Shown here piece by piece: positions 7,479 to 16,520 of a DNA stretch of 64,000 bases. Below the pieces are notes generated by a model that saw nothing but the letters and a program-made list of their open reading frames with translations, did not search any database and had not been told where the DNA came from. The stretch's first letter is position 1, and the number at the start of each line of letters is the position of its first letter. This DNA comes from Neobacillus endophyticus (lineage in GTDB: Bacteria > Bacillota > Bacilli > Bacillales > Cytobacillaceae), in assembly GCF_013248975.1 (NCBI RefSeq), contig NZ_JABRWH010000001.1, forward strand, positions 2,686,001-2,750,000, given 5' to 3'. The translations under genes and the position numbers were made by a program.

Positions 7479-9260
7479 CTATTCCAGACCGGCTCTCACC
7501 ACGAGGTCGGAATCAGGTTGATCTAAATTTTGGATATTAAACAAATGTTCATACAATCCTTTTTGTTTCATGAGTTCCTCATGGGTTCCTGTTTCTAAGA
7601 TTTTACCATCTTTAATAAAGATAATTTGATCGACGCCAGTAATCGTGGATAATCGGTGAGCAATAATAATCGTCGTTCTGTTTTTCGCTAATTTATCGAG
7701 TGATTCCTGGATCAGTGCTTCCGATTCCAAATCCAATGCCGATGTTGCTTCATCAAGTATTAAGATTCTTGGGTTTTTAAGAAAAACTCGTGCAATGGAA
7801 ATTCTTTGTTTTTGGCCTCCAGATAACTTAACACCTTTTTCGCCAATTTCTGTATCATATCCATTTGGCAGATTGGTGATGAAATCATGAGCATTTGCTG
7901 CAATTGCGGCGGCTGCTACTTCTTCTTCTGATGCTTCAGGCCTTCCCAATAAAATATTTTCGCGAATCGTACCGCTGAAAAGGATGCTATCCTGAAAAAC
8001 TAACCCAATATGACTTCTCAGACTTTGCTGTGTCACATCACTAATGTCAATTCCGTCGATCAAAATCTTTCCTTTTTCAGCATTATAAAAACGCGGGATC
8101 AAACTGATGAGAGACGATTTTCCGCCACCACTCATACCGACTAATGCGACCGTATTTCCAGGTGCAATTGTTAAATTAATATCTTTCAAAATCCAATCTG
8201 ATTCTTGGTCATAGCGGAACCAAGTATTTTGGAAGTGAATTTCACCTGTTACATTAGTGAGCCGTGATGCATCAGGTTTATCAATGACATCATAGGGCTG
8301 ATTCCACAGTTCCAATACCCGATCAAGGGAAGCCGTCGCTTGTGTTAGCAAGGTGGATGAGTTGACTAACCTGCGTAAAGGATTGTAAATCCGATCCAGG
8401 TAGCCGAAAAAGGCCACAAAGGTTCCTAAAGAAATATCGCCTGTTATGACTATATATCCCCCATAAGCAATGACTAGCAATGGGGCAATATCTGTCAACG
8501 TATTTATGATCGCATTTGTTAAAGCGTTCCATCCTGTAACAGCCATGGCCCTGCTCAGGAAACCTTTGTTCCTGATATCAAACTGATTTTGATCATAATC
8601 CTCAAGTGTAAAGCTTTTAACAACCGGCATCCCGGCAACCCTTTCATGCAAATAAGACTGGACATCTGCCAGAGCTTGGGATCGCTGCTTTGTTAATAAT
8701 TTCAACCGTTTGTATAATTTTTTCACAGCGATGGCATAGAAAGGCAGAATAGCAATGGAGACGAATGTAAGCTTCACATTTAGTGTAAACATAAAAGCTA
8801 GGGCGATCATTAATGTGAACATGTCTAGCCAAATGTTCATCATTCCTGTTTCGACAAGGTTCTTTGTTTGTTCCACATCATTCATCACACGGGAAATAAT
8901 CTCGCCAGTTTTATTGTTTTGATAGAACCGGAGGGACAGCCTTTGCAGATGGCTGTATAGTCCATTACGGATATCATATAATATTTTGCTCGTTATTTCT
9001 TGGGCGAAATATTGGCGGTAATATTCAACGGGATAGCGAATGATGGTAAATAGTACAAATGCACCGGCAATAACATACGTTAGCTGAAGCAGTTTATGTC
9101 CTGTTGAAATTTTAGCAAGGATAATGGAATCTACCGCATATTTCATGATCAAGGGAAGTGTTAAAGGAATCCCAAACTTTATCATCCCAATAATCAGAGT
9201 AATAAGGACAAGCTTCCAATATGGTTTAACAAACTTTGCATATAGTTTTATACTTTTCAT
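7479..9260 (-). CDS. ABC exporter, fused permease and ATPase (YgaD-like)
   Basis: This 593-residue half-transporter has an N-terminal exporter-type membrane domain (six helices within about residues 1-310) and a C-terminal ATPase. The Walker A sequence is GMSGGGKSS, the Q-loop is VFQDS, the signature is LSGGQKQR, Walker B is ILILDEATSALD, and the H-loop is IIAHRLST. It should work as a homodimer exporting lipids, drugs or peptides; the substrate cannot be read from sequence. The N-terminus resembles B. subtilis YgaD from memory. GGGGG precedes the ATG. It stands alone between the ald terminator and the convergent ribD gene. Confidence 0.9.
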   Translation of the reverse strand: MKSIKLYAKFVKPYWKLVLITLIIGMIKFGIPLTLPLIMKYAVDSIILAKISTGHKLLQLTYVIAGAFVLFTIIRYPVEYYRQYFAQEITSKILYDIRNGLYSHLQRLSLRFYQNNKTGEIISRVMNDVEQTKNLVETGMMNIWLDMFTLMIALAFMFTLNVKLTFVSIAILPFYAIAVKKLYKRLKLLTKQRSQALADVQSYLHERVAGMPVVKSFTLEDYDQNQFDIRNKGFLSRAMAVTGWNALTNAIINTLTDIAPLLVIAYGGYIVITGDISLGTFVAFFGYLDRIYNPLRRLVNSSTLLTQATASLDRVLELWNQPYDVIDKPDASRLTNVTGEIHFQNTWFRYDQESDWILKDINLTIAPGNTVALVGMSGGGKSSLISLIPRFYNAEKGKILIDGIDISDVTQQSLRSHIGLVFQDSILFSGTIRENILLGRPEASEEEVAAAAIAANAHDFITNLPNGYDTEIGEKGVKLSGGQKQRISIARVFLKNPRILILDEATSALDLESEALIQESLDKLAKNRTTIIIAHRLSTITGVDQIIFIKDGKILETGTHEELMKQKGLYEHLFNIQNLDQPDSDLVVRAGLE

Positions 9261-9312
9261 TTTCGACCCCCGAAAAATCGTACCTTTTAATGACAGTGAA
9301 TGTCAATAAAAA

Positions 9313-9340
9313 TACCCCTCAAATCAATGATTGAGGGGGT
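9313..9340 (-). terminator. terminator of ald
   Basis: CCCCTCAA (9315-9322) pairs with TTGAGGGG (9331-9338). On the - strand the stem is followed by a T-rich run. It lies between the ald stop and the ABC exporter start. Confidence 0.85.
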
Positions 9341-9355
9341 TGTAAATATTTCCTT

Positions 9356-10492
9356 TTATGAAAGGGCTGAAAGTTCTTTTTCTAATGCTTTTTCAACAGT
9401 TACATATGTGTAATCAAGATCATTTGCAACAGCTTCATACGTGATTTCTCCATTTGCCACGTTCACACCAAGTTTTAATGCAGGATTTTCGGTGATGGCT
9501 TTGTAAACACCTTTATTGGCGATTTGTAATGCGTATGGGACCGTCACATTTGTTAACGCGATAGTTGATGTTCTAGGAACAGCTCCAGGCATATTGGCAA
9601 CAGAGTAGTGAATGACTCCGTATTTTTCATATGTTGGATTGTCGTGAGTAGTAACATGGTCGTTTGTTTCTACAATACCGCCTTGATCTATAGCAACGTC
9701 AACAATGACAGAGCCTGGTTTCATTGATTTCACCATTTCTTCTGTTACTAGTTTTGGAGCTTTTGCGCCAGGGATAAGAACCGCACCGATTAAAAGGTCT
9801 GCTTCTTTAACCGCTTCAGCAATGTTAAATGGATTGGACATTAATGTTTTGACTTGGTTTCCGAAAATATCATCAAGTTGGCGAAGACGATCAGCACTTA
9901 AATCAATGATGGTAACGTCAGCACCTAAGCCGAAAGCCATTTTAGCTGCATTTGTACCAACAATACCACCGCCGATAATGGTTACTTTACCGCGATTCAC
10001 ACCTGGTACACCAGCAAGAAGAATGCCAAGGCCGCCGTTATTCTTTTGCAGAAATTGTGCGCCAATTTGCGGTGCCATGCGTCCAGCAACTTCACTCATT
10101 GGAGTTAATAGAGGCAATGTTCTATTAACAGAAACAGTTTCATAGGCAATGGCAATAACGCCTTTATCTTTAAGGGCCTGCGCCAAAGCTGGTTCTGCTG
10201 CAAGGTGTAAATAAGTAAATAAAATTAATCCTGGACGGAAATATGAATATTCACTTGTAAGTGGTTCTTTTACTTTCATAATCATATTAGATTGTGCCCA
10301 AACTTGCTCTGCGCTTTCAATAATCTGTGCACCAGCTTTTGCATAATCTTCATCAGCGAAACCGCTTCCAATTCCGGCGTTCTTTTCTACTAATACTTGA
10401 TGTCCGGCATTGATTAAAGAGACTACTCCTGCAGGTGTAAGAGCTACACGATTTTCATTATTTTTAATTTCTTTAGGTACTCCAATAAACAT
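9356..10492 (-). CDS. ald: alanine dehydrogenase
   Basis: This 378-residue enzyme catalyses NAD-dependent oxidative deamination of L-alanine to pyruvate and ammonia. It starts [20 protein letters not shown], has the MKVKEP lysine and the YLHLA histidine of the active site, and a Rossmann motif [13 protein letters not shown] around residue 172. Length and motifs match Bacillus Ald, which is used for alanine catabolism in growth and sporulation and in spore germination. Directly upstream on the same strand is the AdeR-type activator, separated by that gene's terminator, so ald probably has its own promoter in 10493-10620. Confidence 0.96.
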   Translation of the reverse strand: MFIGVPKEIKNNENRVALTPAGVVSLINAGHQVLVEKNAGIGSGFADEDYAKAGAQIIESAEQVWAQSNMIMKVKEPLTSEYSYFRPGLILFTYLHLAAEPALAQALKDKGVIAIAYETVSVNRTLPLLTPMSEVAGRMAPQIGAQFLQKNNGGLGILLAGVPGVNRGKVTIIGGGIVGTNAAKMAFGLGADVTIIDLSADRLRQLDDIFGNQVKTLMSNPFNIAEAVKEADLLIGAVLIPGAKAPKLVTEEMVKSMKPGSVIVDVAIDQGGIVETNDHVTTHDNPTYEKYGVIHYSVANMPGAVPRTSTIALTNVTVPYALQIANKGVYKAITENPALKLGVNVANGEITYEAVANDLDYTYVTVEKALEKELSALS

Positions 10493-10624
10493 TCCATTTC
10501 CTCCCCTTGGTTAACAACAATGAAATATTACCTATGTGTAAAAGTATAAATGGTTTTATAGCGAATTTCTTTGTTAAGAAAGGAGAAAGTGATCCTCACT
10601 TTTTGGTGAATTTCACAAAAGAGA

Positions 10625-10656
10625 AAAAAGGAAGCTGGATGATGTGATCAGCTTCC
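10625..10656 (-). terminator. terminator of adeR, overlapping its last codons
   Basis: On the - strand GGAAGCTG pairs with CAGCTTCC and is followed by TTTTTT. The 5' arm (10649-10656) includes the last codons and the stop of adeR. Confidence 0.8.
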
Positions 10657-11889
10657 TTGGTATTTCTCTAATTTTAAATCAATGAAAAGGCTCATTTTTT
10701 GATTGGGGTCTTTGAAATCAACTTCGCCAATTTCGCTGATGCGCTTTATCCGGTAATTAAGGGTATTGGCATGAACATTTAATTCTTTTGCAGCCTCATG
10801 GATGTTTTGATCATTATTTAGAAAAGTCTCCAATGTTTCAACAAGATTGCTGTGGTGCTTTTGGTCATATTCATGAAGCCTTTTCAACGAATAATTTACA
10901 TACGCCTCTGTTTTTCTTTTTTCCAAAAGGTGATCGAAAAATTGATAAATCCCTAGTTTTTGGTAATTAAATATTTTTGCCGTTTCGGCAGGGAATTTAT
11001 CTTTTATTGATAACAATGACAATGTCTCTTCATAAGCTTTACGGATCATTTTATTATCTTGATATATACTGCTTGAGGCTGGTGTTATGTTGCGAATGCC
11101 ATACCGCTCCGCCATTTTCGTTATAAATACATGGGAAAATTGGTCCAGCTCCTGAACAGGGTTCTCAATGCGTTCTGTTGAAACTAACAAAATCAATTGA
11201 TTTAAGTCAATAGTGTGAAGAATAATTTTCAAACTTTGAATGGTTTTTAATAAATAGGAAATGGATTGTTCCTCTTTGGCTGTAATATTTTCTTGAAACT
11301 TAAATACCAGGATAGAGAAAGAAGCTGCAGGCGATATTTGCAAGGCATGAAAGTGCTCGATAATTTCTTCTTGATCATTTAGGTGACCGGTTAATAGCTT
11401 CCAAAAAAATTCCTGAAATCGCTCTTCTTTTTTATTTTTTCGTGTTTGTAGTTGAAGTAGTTTATTTTTTACAGCATCTGCCGCTTTTTTAAGCAAGTTG
11501 AAATCCTCATCAGTAAATGATTTGTTAATTTCTAATGCCCAAATAAACCCCAGAACTTCTTCCTGCTTCCAGATGGAAATGGCAACACGATTGCCGAGGC
11601 CAATTTCATCCATGTTTTTTACCCGAATGGGTTCTTTTGTCTTTAGCAGGGCTGGGATCGTTCCTTCCTTCCATAATTGATTTATGACCTTTTCAGGTAC
11701 CCTGCGGCCAATGATAGTTGATATTCTTGCCGAATCTGTTCGTTCATCATGTGTACTATAAGCAAGCAGTCGATGGTTGGCGTCCTCGATGGTCACTGGA
11801 CACATCAGCACTTGGCTGATAAGATCGGCGTATTCCTCTAAACTATCAAAAGCAGACTTAAAAGGGTCATGCAATCTATTATTCAACAT
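10648..11889 (-). CDS. adeR: PucR-family activator of ald
   Basis: This 413-residue regulator has an N-terminal sensory half and a C-terminal PucR-type helix-turn-helix. The HTH is seen at about residues 355-405, with EAAKELNVHANTLNYRIKRI. B. subtilis AdeR (YukF) has this architecture, sits next to ald and activates it in response to alanine. GGAGG lies close before ATG 11889. Position next to ald and opposite an amino-acid permease supports the assignment. The family call is secure; the exact effector is inferred from the homologue. Confidence 0.87.
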   Translation of the reverse strand: MLNNRLHDPFKSAFDSLEEYADLISQVLMCPVTIEDANHRLLAYSTHDERTDSARISTIIGRRVPEKVINQLWKEGTIPALLKTKEPIRVKNMDEIGLGNRVAISIWKQEEVLGFIWALEINKSFTDEDFNLLKKAADAVKNKLLQLQTRKNKKEERFQEFFWKLLTGHLNDQEEIIEHFHALQISPAASFSILVFKFQENITAKEEQSISYLLKTIQSLKIILHTIDLNQLILLVSTERIENPVQELDQFSHVFITKMAERYGIRNITPASSSIYQDNKMIRKAYEETLSLLSIKDKFPAETAKIFNYQKLGIYQFFDHLLEKRKTEAYVNYSLKRLHEYDQKHHSNLVETLETFLNNDQNIHEAAKELNVHANTLNYRIKRISEIGEVDFKDPNQKMSLFIDLKLEKYQGS

Positions 11890-12124
11890 ATAACCTCCAA
11901 TTGATAAGGAAAACTTTTATTAACACTCTTTGTTTAATTTTACAAAATAATAGGCTGATTTTCATGTTGTTCCACAAAAAAATATTGCATATACTGATCA
12001 TACTGAAATAGTTTCAGGGAAATTTTAGAAATACAAATGTTCCATTTATGGGAAAAGGGGCCCTGAAAACAGTGCCGAATCGATTTGAATGGAAAATCAG
12101 AAGCTTTTAAAGGGGGAGATTTAG

Positions 12125-13525
12125 ATGAGTGAGAACACCCAGGCGAAAGAACTTCATCGCGGATTGGAAGAAAGGCATATAAATTTAATGTCATTAGGGG
12201 CAGCCATTGGCGTCGGTTTATTTTTAGGTTCTGCCTCTGCCATTAAAATGGCTGGCCCGGGAATTATTTTAGCTTATGCTTTAAGCGGACTTATCATGTT
12301 TTTTATAATGAGAGCTTTAGGAGAGATGGCCATTCAAAAGCCGGTTGCTGGTTCCTTCAGTACATATGCTCGAGACTATTTAGGGCCGCTTGCAGGTTAC
12401 ATTACAGGTTGGAATTATTGGTTTCTTTGGGTTGTAACCTGTATGGCTGAAATTACCGCAGTAGGTGTGTACATGCAGTATTGGTTTCCAAATACCTCAG
12501 GTTGGATATGGGCATTAGTGGCGTTGATTATTATGTCAATCGTAAACTTTCTTGCAGTAAAATTATACGGAGAATTGGAATTCTGGTTTGCCCTTATAAA
12601 AATCATTACAATTTGTGCAATGATTCTTGTTGGATTTGGAATGATCCTTTTTGGCATAGGAAATGGCGGTGTTGCTACAGGCATTAAAAATCTTTGGAGT
12701 CACGGAGGACTTTTTCCGCATGGAATTAAAGGACTCTTAATGTCACTTCAAATGGTCATGTTTGCTTACCTGGGAATTGAAGTCATTGGTGTTACAGCCG
12801 GTGAGGTCAAAAATCCGGAAAAAACACTTGCTCGGGCCGTTGATTCCGTGTTTTACCGAATACTAATCTTTTATGTAGGTGCATTATTTGTCATTATGTC
12901 TATCTATCCATGGCAGGAAATCGGGACAAAAGGAAGCCCGTTTGTCTTAACCTTTCAACAAATAGGCATTAAAAGCGCGGCGGGAATTATTAATTTTGTC
13001 GTATTGACGGCGGCGCTGTCCTCCTGTAACAGCGGTATCTTCAGTACAGGAAGAATGCTGTTTGACCTTGCACACCATGGGGAAGCACCGAAGAGTTTGG
13101 GCAAGGTCACGAAATCAGGTGTTCCGGGGCTTGCCATTATTGTTTCTGCAGCCGTTTTATTAATTGGTGTTATTTTAAACTATATGGTGCCAGCCAAAGT
13201 GTTTACCTGGGTGACAAGTATTGGAACCTTTACAGCGATTTGGACATGGGGAATCATTTTACTTTCCCAGCTTCGTCATCGTAAAAGTCAGAAGCCTGAA
13301 GGAAGTAAACAAGTAAAATACAAGCTTCCTTTATACCCCTTCTCCAGCTATCTGTCTTTAGCCTTTTTGGTTCTTGTACTGATTGTAATGGGAATAGACC
13401 CAGATCAAAGGATTGCTGTAATTATCGGGCCGGTTTTCATTCTTATGCTGGTTGCTTTCTACTATATTAAAGGATTTAATCGCAGCGGCAAAGTAAATAA
13501 AAATAACAAGGAACATGCAGGCTGA
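12125..13525 (+). CDS. APC-family amino-acid permease, probably for alanine or other small amino acids
   Basis: This 466-residue protein has about twelve hydrophobic segments and the amino-acid permease signature near its N-terminus (LHRGLEERHINLMSLGAAIG, then GLFLGSASAI). It belongs to the AAT subfamily that includes AlaP, AapA, GabP and RocE-like carriers, which import amino acids with protons. The start ATG has AAAGGGGGAG upstream. It is divergent from adeR-ald with a gap of about 235 bp, so shared control by AdeR and transport of alanine are plausible but inferred. Confidence 0.88.
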   Translation: MSENTQAKELHRGLEERHINLMSLGAAIGVGLFLGSASAIKMAGPGIILAYALSGLIMFFIMRALGEMAIQKPVAGSFSTYARDYLGPLAGYITGWNYWFLWVVTCMAEITAVGVYMQYWFPNTSGWIWALVALIIMSIVNFLAVKLYGELEFWFALIKIITICAMILVGFGMILFGIGNGGVATGIKNLWSHGGLFPHGIKGLLMSLQMVMFAYLGIEVIGVTAGEVKNPEKTLARAVDSVFYRILIFYVGALFVIMSIYPWQEIGTKGSPFVLTFQQIGIKSAAGIINFVVLTAALSSCNSGIFSTGRMLFDLAHHGEAPKSLGKVTKSGVPGLAIIVSAAVLLIGVILNYMVPAKVFTWVTSIGTFTAIWTWGIILLSQLRHRKSQKPEGSKQVKYKLPLYPFSSYLSLAFLVLVLIVMGIDPDQRIAVIIGPVFILMLVAFYYIKGFNRSGKVNKNNKEHAG

Positions 13526-13539
13526 TGTATAAAATGAAG

Positions 13540-13569
13540 ATGAGACCCTTCTAATGGGTCTCATTTTAG
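13540..13569 (+). terminator. terminator of the permease gene
   Basis: ATGAGACCC (13540-13548) pairs with GGGTCTCAT (13556-13564), followed by TTTTA. Confidence 0.85.
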
Positions 13570-13638
13570 CTTTAAAGGCGATTTTAAATGCTGTTAACTT
13601 CACATACTAACATCACATACCATTAAGGAGGAGATGTG

Positions 13639-14457
13639 ATGAAACAATTAATAGCCTGGCTGTTTATCGTGATGTTTACCTTTTCAACAGATATCATTCC
13701 CGCAAGTGCTCAAAACCTTGTAAGCACAGCGAATGACTTGCAGGAACAAAACACGATGTCTGTCTTGTGGTTCCAAACTGCCGGTGAGGCGAAGGCTTTA
13801 TATTACCAGGGCTATAATATTGGAAAAATGAGATTGGATCAATTTTTAAAAGAAAAATCCCAGAGCCAAGCATTAAAACCAGCTATCGTTCTCGATATTG
13901 ATGAAACGGTTTTGGATAACAGCCCATATCAGGCACGGCGGGTGCTGACCGGCAAGGGTGATCCTATCGATTGGAGCGACTGGTTTATTCGTGCAGAGGC
14001 AAAGCCACTTCCAGGAGCATTGGAATTTTTAAAATATGCAAATGCAAAAGGGATCGAAATTTTCTATATTTCCAATCGAAGAGAAGCTCAAAAGGAAGCT
14101 ACGATTAAAAATTTGAAAAAGGTTGGAGCGCCTTATGCGGATCCCGAGCATGTACTATTGCTGTCAGACAGGGAAGTTGGCAAGGAAACACGTAGATCTT
14201 ATGTCGCCAAAACCCATCAGATTATTTTATTTTTTGGAGATAATCTTAGTGATTTCAGTGGTTTTGATGAATTAACCGCCTCAGACCGATGCTTGGGAGT
14301 CGATCGGCAAAAAGAGGAGTTCGGCAAAAAGCTAATTGTGTTTCCGAACCCAATGTATGGAGATTGGGAAGCAGCCATCTATCGTTATAATTACCGTAAA
14401 TCAAAAGAAGAAATGATGAAACTACGGAAAGAGAATCTGCAATCCTATCAGCCGTAA
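13639..14457 (+). CDS. secreted HAD-type acid phosphatase (class B / e(P4)-like)
   Basis: This protein of about 272 residues has an N-terminal signal peptide with a likely AxA site near residue 24 (PASAQN). It belongs to the HAD subfamily IIIB acid phosphatases. The catalytic DxD motif is LDIDETVLDN, motif II is ISNRRE, and the late acidic motif is FGDNLSDF. Unlike Haemophilus e(P4) it has no lipobox Cys, so it should be released. It dephosphorylates small phosphomonoesters such as nucleotides. AAGGAGGAG is 7-8 nt before ATG 13639, which is preferred to GTG 13636. It has its own terminator. Confidence 0.87.
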   Translation: MKQLIAWLFIVMFTFSTDIIPASAQNLVSTANDLQEQNTMSVLWFQTAGEAKALYYQGYNIGKMRLDQFLKEKSQSQALKPAIVLDIDETVLDNSPYQARRVLTGKGDPIDWSDWFIRAEAKPLPGALEFLKYANAKGIEIFYISNRREAQKEATIKNLKKVGAPYADPEHVLLLSDREVGKETRRSYVAKTHQIILFFGDNLSDFSGFDELTASDRCLGVDRQKEEFGKKLIVFPNPMYGDWEAAIYRYNYRKSKEEMMKLRKENLQSYQP

Positions 14458-14462
14458 TGGCT

Positions 14463-14498
14463 AATACTGCCGCTGGCAATTGTCCGGCGGTATTTTTT
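14463..14498 (+). terminator. terminator of the acid phosphatase gene
   Basis: AATACTGCCG pairs with CGGCGGTATT (one G-U pair), followed by six T residues. Confidence 0.85.
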
Positions 14499-14531
14499 AC
14501 ATCATTTATATAGTCTATTCCATATTTTTCG

Positions 14532-14561
14532 TTGGACGAATGAATAGAATGAGAGTATAGT
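14532..14561 (+). promoter_or_regulatory. sigma-A promoter of ycgR-ycgQ
   Basis: TTGGAC (14532-14537) and TATAGT (14556-14561) are separated by 18 bp. The start codon follows about 36 nt after the -10. Confidence 0.6.
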
Positions 14562-14597
14562 AGTCAACATGAGTCTGGTTTTAATAGGAGGACTGCT

Positions 14598-15485
14598 ATG
14601 TTTGGTATATCATTGCCGCAAAGTTTCTTACAGATGAATACCATTTTTATCTCGATTCTGATTGAAGCATTACCATTTGTTACGCTGGGGGTCCTGATAT
14701 CAGGTATTATCCAAATCTTTTTGACTGAAGAAATGATTGCAAAAATTATGCCCAAAAACAAAATCCTGGCCGTTGTTTTTGCCAGTTTAATAGGAATTTT
14801 CTTTCCTTCCTGCGAATGCGGGATTGTTCCGATTGTCAGCAGACTGGTTGCAAAGGGAGTACCGATTTCGGCAGGAGTTGCTTTTATGTTAACAGCTCCC
14901 ATTATCAATCCTGTCGTTCTTTTTGCTACTTATATAGCATTTGGAAGTGACTGGAGAATGCCGTTGTATCGCGGCTTGGGTGCCATTGTCGTTTCGATCA
15001 TAGTCGGAAGCTTTATTGCATACCGTTTTAAGGGAAATCCTTTTAATGAACATTATCACCACCATCATCATTCTCATGGAAAAACGCCTATTTTGAAGAA
15101 AATTTGGCAGACACTTGAGCATGCAGTTGAAGAGTTTTTCTCAATGGGAAAATATTTAGTAGTTGGTTCACTCATTGCTGCAGCTGTACAAACCTATGTT
15201 AAAACCGCTACACTGGTTTCAATAGGCCATGGGAAAGCAGGATCATCGCTTGTAATGATGGCTCTTTCATTTATTCTATCGTTATGTTCAGAAGCGGATG
15301 CGTTTATTGCCTCTTCATTCAGAACCACTTTTTCAACCGGAGCCCTGCTGGCCTTTTTAATTTCTGGGCCGATGGTGGACATAAAGAATTTAATGATGAT
15401 GCTATCAACATTTAAAAAGCGTTTAGTCTTGATGATCGTTTCTGGCATATTTATCGTTGTGTTTGCGTTTTCGTTGTTTTTTTAA
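14598..15485 (+). CDS. ycgR: YcgR-type permease (DUF318/ArsP_1-like)
   Basis: This 295-residue membrane protein has about eight hydrophobic segments and matches the permease family of B. subtilis YcgR. The FFPSCECGIVPIV segment holds a Cys-x-Cys pair in a membrane helix, and LCSEADAFIASSF is a second conserved stretch. A cytoplasmic loop at about residues 154-163 is very His-rich (HYHHHHHSHG), suggesting metal binding. It is followed 12 bp later by its usual partner ycgQ. The transported species is unknown; related proteins export arsenicals or are linked to metal homeostasis. Confidence 0.85.
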   Translation: MFGISLPQSFLQMNTIFISILIEALPFVTLGVLISGIIQIFLTEEMIAKIMPKNKILAVVFASLIGIFFPSCECGIVPIVSRLVAKGVPISAGVAFMLTAPIINPVVLFATYIAFGSDWRMPLYRGLGAIVVSIIVGSFIAYRFKGNPFNEHYHHHHHSHGKTPILKKIWQTLEHAVEEFFSMGKYLVVGSLIAAAVQTYVKTATLVSIGHGKAGSSLVMMALSFILSLCSEADAFIASSFRTTFSTGALLAFLISGPMVDIKNLMMMLSTFKKRLVLMIVSGIFIVVFAFSLFF

Positions 15486-15497
15486 GGAGTTGAAACC

Positions 15498-16382
15498 ATG
15501 ATTAGAAGTTTAATTTTAATTGGCTTCACTTATTTGATTTTTAAATTGCATTTGACTGGAGATATTTCTAAGTACATTAACATGAAGTATTCTTACCTTT
15601 CGGCTGCAGCAGGATACGGACTTTTAGTTTTAACTATTGTCCAGATCTTTATGCTGAATAAGAGCGGGGGAAAAGCTGATTCCCATGAACATCATGATCA
15701 CAACCATGAAGGACATGATCATGTCCATTGTGATGATTGCGGGCACCATCATTCCCATGAAGATAAATGGTATAAAAAGTTGATAGTTTATCCCATTTTA
15801 TTCTTTCCGATTATTTCGGGTTTGTTTTTTCCAATTGCAACCCTTGATTCTAACATTGTGAAGGCAAAGGGATTTCACTTTCCCATCTATGATACCTCGG
15901 ATCCGTATTTTCAACAGGAATTTCTAAGGCCGGATTCAAGTATTTATTACTCAGCAGACGATTATAACAATATCATGCAAAAAGAAAAGAAAAAATATAT
16001 TAACCATAATGATTTAAGCATTACGGATCAAGATTTTATGAACGCCATGGAGACGATTTACAACTTTCCCGGGGAATTTGAGGGAAGGGAAATATCTTTT
16101 AAAGGATTCGTATTTAATGATCCCCAATCAACAGTTAATAAGAGCCAAATACTTGTTTTACGCTTCGGTGTCATTCATTGTATCGCTGATGCAGGCGTAT
16201 TTGGAATGTTGGTGGATTTGCCGCAGGGAGTAAAGCTTAAGAATGATACATGGATTAATGTTAAAGGAACGGTTTCAAGCATATATTATCAGCCATTTAA
16301 AACCACCATTCCGTATTTAAAGGTTGATAGCTGGTCGAAAACGAGTGCACCAACACAGCAATATGTTTACCGTCAATTTTAA
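15498..16382 (+). CDS. ycgQ: YcgQ-type His-rich membrane protein (TIGR03943 family)
   Basis: This 294-residue protein has two N-terminal membrane segments. A His/Asp-rich loop follows at about residues 62-92 (runs such as HEHHDHNHEGHDH and GHHHSHED, with a Cys pair in HCDDCG). A third hydrophobic segment and a large extracytoplasmic C-terminal domain complete it. The latter has the RFGVIHCIADAGVFGMLVD stretch that marks the family. AAGGAG precedes ATG 15498. With ycgR it forms a two-gene operon, probably one complex; metal binding by the His-rich loop is an inference. Confidence 0.85.
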   Translation: MIRSLILIGFTYLIFKLHLTGDISKYINMKYSYLSAAAGYGLLVLTIVQIFMLNKSGGKADSHEHHDHNHEGHDHVHCDDCGHHHSHEDKWYKKLIVYPILFFPIISGLFFPIATLDSNIVKAKGFHFPIYDTSDPYFQQEFLRPDSSIYYSADDYNNIMQKEKKKYINHNDLSITDQDFMNAMETIYNFPGEFEGREISFKGFVFNDPQSTVNKSQILVLRFGVIHCIADAGVFGMLVDLPQGVKLKNDTWINVKGTVSSIYYQPFKTTIPYLKVDSWSKTSAPTQQYVYRQF

Positions 16383-16385
16383 AAA

Positions 16386-16426
16386 TGAAAAAGGGGCTAT
16401 CTTGACGAAACAAGATGGCCTCTTTT
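16386..16426 (+). terminator. terminator of ycgR-ycgQ
   Basis: AAGGGGCTATCTTG pairs with CAAGATGGCCTCTT with two mismatched or wobble positions, followed by TTTT. Confidence 0.75.
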
Positions 16427-16481
16427 AATGAAAAGGCTAAAAATGACTGTTTATTACATGGATATACTTTCATTTTGAATG

Positions 16482-16510
16482 AAAAAAGCACCCGGTGTTG
16501 CCGAGTGCTT
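16482..16510 (-). terminator. terminator of the DUF445 gene
   Basis: On the - strand AAGCACTCGG and CCGGGTGCTT form a stem followed by TTTTTT. Confidence 0.8.
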
Positions 16511-16520
16511 CAGATCGTCA

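Noticed and set aside
9705..10145. 146-residue ORF on the + strand opposite ald
   Set aside because: It has low-complexity composition typical of a shadow frame of a conserved gene, and no start signals.
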